A stretch of 6,138 bases of DNA, taken from the NCBI GenBank assembly GCA_905215145.1, contig CAJMOW010000084.1:1-6138 (forward strand), given 5' to 3'. The notes below the pieces were generated by a model that did not search any database, was not told the origin of the DNA, and saw nothing but the letters and a program-made list of their open reading frames with translations. The translations under genes were made by a program, and so were the position numbers. The DNA comes from an uncultured bacterium (GTDB lineage: Bacteria > Bacillota_I > Bacilli_A > RF39 > UBA660). Positions 1 through 4,922 of the stretch are shown here, one piece after another (within the stretch, counting starts at the first letter, position 1; each line of letters opens with the position of its first letter).

Positions 1-517
1 TGCCTGAAACTGTTACTCCACCATAAGAAAGTGTAACTGTATTCTTGTTTTCATCTGTTACATAAAGAACAATTGCGTTATCCTTTAATGTACCATCATC
101 ATTATAAGCACCTACACCATCAGTATAATTGTAATGCGCATATCCCGATCTATCCTGTGCATTAACCTCAATTCCTGACTGGGTATATGTACCTGTCTTA
201 GTAGTAACCTTAAGAGTATATGTACCTGGCTTTAATCCCATTACATCAACTCTTGCTCCGTCGGCTGTATCTCTAACAAGATACTCAAAGTCCTCTCCTG
301 TAAGAGAACCACTAACTGGACCTGAATATGATACTGCAGTAACATCGGCATCCTTAACACCTTTGATAGTTGCATACATCATTTCATTCCATCCACCATA
401 AGTAGTAAAACTTGATGCAGATGCTGCATAAGTCATACTTGGTGCTACTATTGCAAGATTACTTACGACTAATAATCCAGCAACAACTTTTGCAAAAACT
501 TTTCTGATTCTTTGCAT
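1..517 (-). CDS. Secreted carbohydrate-active-type protein, N-terminal part (3' end outside window)
   Basis: The gene reads leftward off the window edge; 172 residues are visible with no stop. Residues 1-31 form a classical Sec signal peptide: a basic start (MQRIRKVFAK), a hydrophobic core at 11-26 and a likely cleavage site after TYA at 29-31. The mature part is rich in Thr, Gly and Val in short beta-strand-like stretches, including GLKPGTYTLKV (94-104), DRSGYAH (122-128), GVGAYNDDGTLK (134-145) and a LYVT strand (151-154). From memory, the GVGAYNDDGTLK...YVT pattern resembles the N-terminal region of secreted pectate lyase-like (PL1-type) proteins of Lachnospiraceae; the catalytic part is not in view, so that enzyme class is inference. 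The ATG at 517-515 is chosen because AAGGAGAGG lies 8 bases upstream and the signal peptide begins there. It could equally be a surface adhesin or another glycan-degrading enzyme. Its GC content is clearly higher than that of the polysaccharide cluster. Confidence 0.8.
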   Translation of the reverse strand, partial: MQRIRKVFAKVVAGLLVVSNLAIVAPSMTYAASASSFTTYGGWNEMMYATIKGVKDADVTAVSYSGPVSGSLTGEDFEYLVRDTADGARVDVMGLKPGTYTLKVTTKTGTYTQSGIEVNAQDRSGYAHYNYTDGVGAYNDDGTLKDNAIVLYVTDENKNTVTLSYGGVTVSG

Positions 518-525
518 GACATTTT

Positions 526-534
526 CCTCTCCTT
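526..534 (-). promoter_or_regulatory. Ribosome binding site of the secreted-protein gene
   Basis: On the minus strand this reads AAGGAGAGG, eight bases before the ATG at 517-515. It decides that start over an out-of-frame ATG five bases upstream (522-520). Confidence 0.8.
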
Positions 535-592
535 ATCCCAAATATGCATACAATTGTGAATTATGAATAATCAAAATTCAAAATCTAAATCA

Positions 593-621
593 ATATTACC
601 ATTTTTGCACAAATTGTTCAA
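593..621 (-). promoter_or_regulatory. Sigma-A-type promoter with extended -10 for the secreted-protein gene
   Basis: On the minus strand a TTGAAC -35 (616-621) is followed by a 17-base spacer and a TAATAT -10 (593-598), with TGG directly before the -10 giving an extended -10 (TGn). Each hexamer matches the consensus at 4 of 6 positions. Transcription would start near 586, giving an untranslated leader of roughly 70 bases that contains the ribosome binding site. I see no strong hairpin or riboswitch-like structure in this leader. Confidence 0.55.
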
Positions 622-635
622 GCTTCATTCACAAA

Positions 636-661
636 AAATTCATATTTGTAAATTCATATTT
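636..661. repeat. Tandem 12-bp direct repeat upstream of the secreted-protein promoter
   Basis: AAATTCATATTT occurs at 636-647 and again at 650-661, a 14-base period. It sits about 15-40 bases upstream of the proposed -35 on the minus strand, a place where an activator could bind. Two perfect copies of an AT-rich 12-mer may also arise by chance or slippage, so the regulatory role is inference. Confidence 0.5.
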
Positions 662-691
662 TGAAAGTCAAGGTACTTGGGATGGGGCGTT

Positions 692-1001
692 TACGAACTG
701 ATCACAAGCGTCATATCTCAAAACAATATTGCCAGTACTAAGCATATGTCACACAATTCTATAGGCACAGTTATGAGAAATGAAAAAAATAAGTAAGAAT
801 GTAGCAAATGTATTAATAATTATGAGCTTAATAAGATACTTTTCCTATAAACTTACAACGAAAGATATTTTTAAACTTCCTAATTATGAGTATATTCATA
901 ATGAATTAAAGAGAATCAATATAATGCTTACCTCACTCTTTTATGAAAATATATCCGGATAAATGCCATACTAAACTAAATGGCAAAATCTCTATAGAAA
1001 A
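692..1001 (+). pseudogene. Decayed IS21-family transposase (istA-like) N-terminal remnant
   Basis: Reading through stops and one frameshift gives a recognisable IstA-like order. First comes a helix-turn-helix-like stretch, YELITSVISQNNIAS (from 692) continuing to NSIGTVM. ELNKILFL and TYNERYF follow at 824-871 in the same frame. A shift near 870 then leads to KLPNYEYIHNELKR (873-914), LTSLFYE, then MPY and TKWQNLYRK (to 1001). IS21 IstA proteins characteristically have an LFP..Y segment, then a P(D/N)YEYIH.EL segment, then a ..PY..TQF..Y(R/Y) segment in this order before the DDE domain. In-frame stops lie at 794-796, 848-850, 960-962 and 972-974, and a few residues appear deleted around 948-962. 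The catalytic domain and istB are absent. The open frame at 780-962 is a surviving fragment, not a gene. The family assignment is from memory of the motif order, without a search. Confidence 0.6.
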
Positions 1002-1047
1002 GACAACATTTTGAAATAATTACAGCATATAATACTATGTATTTTTC
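1002..1047. other. Junction between the two insertion-sequence remnants
   Basis: This AT-rich stretch of about 46 bases separates the last recognisable istA-like codons on the plus strand from the last tnpB-like codons on the minus strand. I see no intact terminal inverted repeat or target duplication, so it is probably the scar of deletions or of one element inserting into another. Confidence 0.35.
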
Positions 1048-1383
1048 ACTTTGATGAGTGATTTATTGATTTATACCGACTTATCATAATTCCTTACATA
1101 GGTCATCTGAACTCATGCTGGGTAAGATTTTTACTTTATCCTTTTCATGCAATCATCAAAATCTTCCTAAATCAAGTCTCATATAATAAAGTATAAATCA
1201 ATCTATATCAAAATGTATTACCTTTAATCTGTTGCTCCGTGTCTCACAAGTTAGGAATACGAAATTGTTATAGGAATCAAGTTTAAATGGTCTCTAGTAA
1301 TCAGCCAATTTATACTTAATCTCATATCTGCATATCCTGAAAACAGATAAATTTTTTCTACTTTAGACAACTTTGTTTAACAT
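1048..1383 (-). pseudogene. Decayed IS66-family tnpB (orf2) remnant
   Basis: The minus strand from an ATG at 1383-1381 reads MLNK, shifts frame, and then gives LSKVEKIYLFSGYADMR (1370-1320) and SINWLIT, followed by NLIP. This is close to the start of IS66 TnpB proteins, which typically read VEKVY..CGYTDMRK.IDGL..., then LDPFS. Beyond it, RHGATD followed by R (1244-1221) corresponds to the family's CGRR.DR(I/L)K region, with lysine-like positions turned into stops. In-frame stops lie at 1253-1251, 1226-1224 and 1220-1218, with more below. A weaker tail in another frame (about 1140-1048) has the spacing of the TnpB C-terminal WL.EGL.I.Q segment. IS66 TnpB is an accessory transposition protein of about 115 residues; the length fits, but the gene is clearly dead. 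The tnpC transposase gene that should follow is missing. Confidence 0.6.
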
Positions 1384-1385
1384 AT

Positions 1386-1565
1386 CTATTTCAGCATATT
1401 AAACATTACTGCAATAATTCTTCTGTCAGCATAATTATTTATAATTATCAAACAAGTGGTTCATCATAACCAAAATAATGGCTCAGAGAAAAATATAATC
1501 TCAGTCACTTAAACTGGAAATATATTTCATTCAGGCATAGATTATTCAAACTAATTCCGTAAGCC
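1386..1565 (-). pseudogene. Probable decayed IS66-family tnpA (orf1) remnant
   Basis: Immediately upstream of the tnpB remnant, the minus strand reads INNYADRRIIAVMFNMLK and stops with TAG at 1388-1386, three codons' worth of sequence before the tnpB-like coding begins and only two bases before its ATG. This matches the tight tnpA-tnpB arrangement of IS66 elements, and the ending resembles the usual TnpA C-terminus (IEIYNGA...I...L.VLK). Farther upstream, in another frame, YRLAYGISLNNLCLNE (about 1572-1525) could be the helix-turn-helix region (Y..SGLSV..WC..N). Stops and frame changes separate the two parts. The assignment rests mainly on position next to tnpB; the N-terminal match is weak. 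Confidence 0.42.
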
Positions 1566-1586
1566 AGCCTATATTTTGTTTAATCT

Positions 1587-2603
1587 TTATAACACATTTT
1601 TCCGTAAAATTGGAATTTTATTTAATATCCAACTTGACATAAATGAAACAATAACAAAAATCAAAAAGAACATTACTATTCCTATAGGAATGATTTTTAT
1701 ATTCAATGGTGTAATTTTAATAAATTTATACATAAAATTTATAAACACTGGATGTATTAAATACACACAAAAACACAATCTATCTATTTCCCAAAGCCAA
1801 TTATATTCATTAAACTTAAAATCTTTAAGAATTAAAAATAATGTAACTGCCAAAAAAGCAATTATTGGAGAATCGTAGCTTAAATAGCTCAATGCATCCT
1901 TAAGCATTAAATTCATTATCACTATCGTTATTATTTCAGCAATCAATATCCCCCCCAATATTTTTTTATTCTTTTCAATTTTAAATTTATTATTCACTAA
2001 ATAATATCCAGTAATAACATAAAAAACTGTATATGTCATTATTGGAATATTAAATGCAATAGAAATGCCAATTATTTTCTCAATAAATCCTTTGCAAAAA
2101 TTAAATAAAAATAAAATAATCAATATTATTTTATGTGTATTTTTATCTGTATTATTCAACACTATCTTTATAAATGGTAATATAATATAAATACCTATCA
2201 ACGCATATAAATACCACAGATGTCCCCAACTATTTCCTTCAACTACTTTAACTATAGATTTTATAATCATATCAGCAGATAGTTGCCTTGTATCCATATA
2301 TAATTCCATAATAGCATATGGTATACCAAATAAAAATAATGCTATAACGATTCGTTTTATATATTTTGATACCATTAAATTCATTTGAATTTCTTTATTT
2401 AATAATAATGCACCTGTTATTATCAGAAACATAGGTACAGCCCAATTCATAATGGATATATTTACACTCATCAAAAACTTGTTTTCGGATGATAATTGGT
2501 AATTTTGTGTATTATTTAATATTGTATTATTCGTATGTAAAAAAATCACAGCAAGAGTTGCCATAATTCTTAGTATTGATATATCCACTCGTTTCGTATT
2601 CAT
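1587..2603 (-). CDS. Membrane acyltransferase, acyltransferase-3 family (surface glycan O-acylation)
   Basis: A 338-residue integral membrane protein with about ten hydrophobic segments (roughly 10-27, 52-68, 83-100, 128-146, 158-172, 186-203, 216-233, 247-261, 278-296 and 303-325). Near the N-terminus the family's R-x10-H motif is present (Arg12, His23, in LRIMATLAVIFLH). WAVPMFLIITGALLL (54-68), GHLWYLYALIGIYIILP (127-143) and YLIHP (281-285) are also characteristic. Proteins of this family (OafA, WecH and relatives) transfer acetyl or other acyl groups to sugars of surface glycans at the cytoplasmic membrane, so it probably decorates the polysaccharide made by this cluster. The acyl group and sugar cannot be told from sequence. 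An in-frame ATG at 2636 would add 11 residues, but GGAGG lies five bases before the ATG at 2603 and nothing similar precedes 2636. It is the last gene of the cluster, 87 bases after the iron-sulfur gene. No convincing terminator hairpin follows it. Confidence 0.85.
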   Translation of the reverse strand: MNTKRVDISILRIMATLAVIFLHTNNTILNNTQNYQLSSENKFLMSVNISIMNWAVPMFLIITGALLLNKEIQMNLMVSKYIKRIVIALFLFGIPYAIMELYMDTRQLSADMIIKSIVKVVEGNSWGHLWYLYALIGIYIILPFIKIVLNNTDKNTHKIILIILFLFNFCKGFIEKIIGISIAFNIPIMTYTVFYVITGYYLVNNKFKIEKNKKILGGILIAEIITIVIMNLMLKDALSYLSYDSPIIAFLAVTLFLILKDFKFNEYNWLWEIDRLCFCVYLIHPVFINFMYKFIKITPLNIKIIPIGIVMFFLIFVIVSFMSSWILNKIPILRKNVL

Positions 2604-2690
2604 ATCGTCCTCCAAAATCATCTTCTTCATTTTCAAACAATTGTCTATTTAGTTGTCTTGTTGATTAACATTGCTCACTGAAATTTAATA
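2604..2690 (-). other. 87-base gap between the iron-sulfur and acyltransferase genes
   Basis: This is the longest gap inside the cluster. It is AT-rich and contains no hairpin followed by a T-run that I can see, so read-through from upstream is likely. No promoter with two good hexamers is evident. The part nearest the acyltransferase is open in its frame and carries its ribosome binding site. Confidence 0.4.
2609..2613 (-). promoter_or_regulatory. Ribosome binding site fixing the acyltransferase start
   Basis: GGAGG on the minus strand, five bases before the ATG at 2603-2601. It favours this start over the upstream in-frame ATG codons at 2636, 2630 and 2621, which lack a comparable site. 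Confidence 0.7.
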
Positions 2691-3803
2691 TTATTTAATT
2701 AAATGTGCCTTTAATAAAATTGCTTTTATTCTTTGTTTTATACATTTAACTGGAAAGCACAAGAATACAGAATAATCCAAATTGTCTTTATTATAATTAT
2801 TCCAAAAGCGATAATATTCCTTTGATTTTTTAAATGGTGCTTTCAATTGACCATTTGATTCTATTGCTTTTTCCTGTTCAACATCTTTAGTAGCAATATC
2901 TGCCTCACTAAGCAGCATTTCACCTTTATAAGTCTGACATAGAATTAAAGATATTCCTTTTTTCTTTTCTATATCAGCCAAATCACTTCCCCAAGAATCT
3001 CCTAATGTAATATCAGATATTCTTTTATCTGTAGCATATCTACATTGATAACAATTATTTGTATATATAAGTCCTCTTAAAAAAGCCAACGTATATCCAT
3101 CATATGTTCCCTTTTGTTTTATATATCTATTATTTACAGACAATCCAAACAAATTTTTTTGTCTGAAATTTATATTATATATATTTCCTATTTCAATTTT
3201 TTTATTTTTCAAATAATTAAATAAAATATTAGGCGAAGGTGAACCATGACATATCAAATCTATCGTATATAAATTTTGAATATTTTGTTTTCTTACTTCC
3301 ATATATTTTTTCAATGCAGCTACATGACATGGTAAGCCAATAAACAAAATTTTATTATTTTCTTTTAGTGCATTCATTATATCTATATAAATCATTCCCG
3401 GATTACTCTTTACATATTTAGATCCCCTAAAATTATCAAGCATCATTTCGTCTGAAATCATCTTATAAATAAATGCTCCTCTCTCATATACACAACTGCA
3501 CACCATTCCCCCTGATTTTAGAAATGAACTAGCAATTGCTGTAGCTACTCCTCCAGACGCTGACATCTTTCTATTAAATTCATTTTCCGTCCAACCCTGA
3601 AGCCATTTCTGTGGTTTTAACATATTTATATCTGCTCTATTAGGGCAAACATTCATACACATATTACAGTTAATGCATTTGTCTTCATCTATATATGCAT
3701 TAAATTCTTTATATGTATCAACAATCGTTACTGCATTTTTATGGCAGACATTAACACATGCATTGCATCCTGTGCATATATCTTTTTCACACACAAGTCT
3801 CAT
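2691..3803 (-). CDS. Iron-sulfur protein of the coenzyme F420 hydrogenase/dehydrogenase beta-subunit family
   Basis: This 370-residue soluble protein starts with a double ferredoxin-type domain: Cys10, 13, 16, 20 (CTGCNACVNVC) and Cys43, 46, 49, 53 (CINCNMCMNVCP), a likely pair of 4Fe-4S clusters. The FrhB-like part follows with SASGGVATA (81-89), GSKYVKS (127-133), GLPCHVAAL (156-164), CHGSPSP (185-191), CYQCRYA (251-257) and SDITLGDSWG (263-272). Such proteins move electrons between iron-sulfur clusters and a flavin. Members in polysaccharide loci of bacteria not known to make F420 are common next to pyruvyl transferase family genes, but their substrate is not settled. I infer a reductive step in making or modifying the glycan. 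The ATG at 3803 is chosen for its GAGG eight bases upstream and because it begins right at the ferredoxin domain. A GTG at 3830 would overlap the previous gene. The gap to the pyruvyl transferase stop is 14 bases, indicating one transcript. Confidence 0.85.
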   Translation of the reverse strand: MRLVCEKDICTGCNACVNVCHKNAVTIVDTYKEFNAYIDEDKCINCNMCMNVCPNRADINMLKPQKWLQGWTENEFNRKMSASGGVATAIASSFLKSGGMVCSCVYERGAFIYKMISDEMMLDNFRGSKYVKSNPGMIYIDIMNALKENNKILFIGLPCHVAALKKYMEVRKQNIQNLYTIDLICHGSPSPNILFNYLKNKKIEIGNIYNINFRQKNLFGLSVNNRYIKQKGTYDGYTLAFLRGLIYTNNCYQCRYATDKRISDITLGDSWGSDLADIEKKKGISLILCQTYKGEMLLSEADIATKDVEQEKAIESNGQLKAPFKKSKEYYRFWNNYNKDNLDYSVFLCFPVKCIKQRIKAILLKAHLIK

Positions 3804-3811
3804 CTTTATTT

Positions 3812-3815
3812 CCTC
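3812..3815 (-). promoter_or_regulatory. Ribosome binding site fixing the iron-sulfur gene start
   Basis: GAGG on the minus strand (within AGAGGAAA), eight bases before the ATG at 3803-3801. It lies inside the extra nine codons that the alternative GTG start at 3830 would add, so the ATG is preferred. Confidence 0.6.
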
Positions 3816-3817
3816 TA

Positions 3818-4918
3818 TTAAATTTCGCACAAACTTTTTAATTCTATCATACTTATTTTTCTTTGTTCCATCAATATATTATTGACCTTTGACCAATCTA
3901 TACTTTGTTCTACAAAATCAAATTTATCATCTGAAATTATTCTATCTGTTAAATCAAAAAAATCTAATACACTTCTATTTCTCTGAGAATGATTTTCTGG
4001 TAGAACATCAATAAAATTTTTATTAAAATTAATGCAAAAACATGTCCCATGAAACGAATCAGTTATGACATATTTTGCATTTTTGATTATATAAAGGAAC
4101 TGTGCTGGAGTAGGAAGATATGTAAAGCCCTCTCCCCAAAAAATCTCACTCATATCATTTGTAACTCTAATCAGCTTCATTCCTTTTCTCTTTGCAAATG
4201 CAGCAGCCTTTTTACACAAATCTTTATTATGATTAACTTGATACAATAGTATATATTCATTTGGCAAATTAATATTTTCCATTACAAGATTCCAATCATT
4301 TATATTCAATAATAATGTTGGATCAAGAACTTGTTCACCTAAAACTCCATTCTCTCTAAGAATTCTTAGCCCATCATTTTCACGAACAGTTATTTTATCA
4401 AAATCTTTTAAATAATTTGTAATATCAGCCAATTCTGTCTTAATTTTTTTTTCAGAACCAAAACTAGCAGCATATGATACTTTTTTTGTCTTATCTTTAA
4501 CAAAATCTAAAAAATACATTGACTCAATTTTTCCATCTGGCATGATATTCCAAACCTGATCACTTCCTATCATATAAATATCAGCTTTCGGATAATTTTT
4601 ATAAAATTCTTCCTTATCTGTATATTGCCTAGATAAATTTAACCACTTTTTTTGATAAATTCTAAAAATCTTTATTGGTTTTGAATATCTTACATACTTA
4701 ATCAAATATGAAATCACATTTATAAGTGGTATTTTTTTATATTTAGATGTTTTCATAGCATCTTTTGATATTTTATCTGCTGAGTAATATGAATATTCAG
4801 CATCAACAATAAACGGCTCATTATTTATTTTTTTTATAGCCTCTTGAAGGGCATAAGCTTGATAAAGAGATCCGTAATTCGGTACTGCATGTCTTGTTAT
4901 AATTGCAATTTTTTTCAT
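3818..4918 (-). CDS. Polysaccharide pyruvyl transferase family protein
   Basis: This 366-residue soluble protein has the family's landmarks in order: a Rossmann-like start MKKIAIIT with NYGSLYQAYAL (14-24), GSDQVWN (118-124), SYAASFG (148-154), a VRE motif (178-180), LDPTLLL (198-204), and TDSFHGTCF (286-294) in the second nucleotide-binding-like half. Characterised relatives (CsaB, WcaK/AmsJ type, yeast Pvg1) move pyruvate from phosphoenolpyruvate onto a sugar hydroxyl pair as a ketal, giving the glycan a negative charge. The subgroup with GSDQVWN and a neighbouring F420-beta-type protein is common in capsule loci of Firmicutes and Bacteroidetes, but its exact reaction is not proven, so 'family protein' is the safe name. 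The length is normal. The ATG is four bases after the flippase stop. The ribosome binding site must lie inside the end of the flippase gene (a GGA-rich stretch, weak), which suggests translational coupling. Confidence 0.87.
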   Translation of the reverse strand: MKKIAIITRHAVPNYGSLYQAYALQEAIKKINNEPFIVDAEYSYYSADKISKDAMKTSKYKKIPLINVISYLIKYVRYSKPIKIFRIYQKKWLNLSRQYTDKEEFYKNYPKADIYMIGSDQVWNIMPDGKIESMYFLDFVKDKTKKVSYAASFGSEKKIKTELADITNYLKDFDKITVRENDGLRILRENGVLGEQVLDPTLLLNINDWNLVMENINLPNEYILLYQVNHNKDLCKKAAAFAKRKGMKLIRVTNDMSEIFWGEGFTYLPTPAQFLYIIKNAKYVITDSFHGTCFCINFNKNFIDVLPENHSQRNRSVLDFFDLTDRIISDDKFDFVEQSIDWSKVNNILMEQRKISMIELKSLCEI

Positions 4919-4922
4919 TTAA

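Noticed and set aside
518..592. A riboswitch or leader attenuator before the secreted-protein gene.
   Set aside because: The leader is short and AT-rich, without a conserved aptamer-like pattern or competing hairpins.
780..962. A 60-codon plus-strand open frame that could be a small protein gene.
   Set aside because: Its C-terminal half matches the istA-like remnant, and the same similarity continues past its stop and, in another frame, before its start. There is no ribosome binding site at the right distance.
1555..1590. A rho-independent terminator after the acyltransferase gene, or an IS66 terminal repeat at GTAAGCCAGCC (1559-1569).
   Set aside because: No stable GC stem followed by a T-run is visible, and no matching inverted copy of the GTAAGC sequence was found near the other end of the remnant.
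1576..1878. A 100-codon plus-strand open frame.
   Set aside because: It lies opposite the acyltransferase coding strand, has no ribosome binding site and has a composition explained by the antisense of a hydrophobic AT-rich gene.
2691..3803. A genuine coenzyme F420-reducing hydrogenase subunit.
   Set aside because: No hydrogenase large or small subunit is nearby and the context is a glycan locus; only the family fold is shared.
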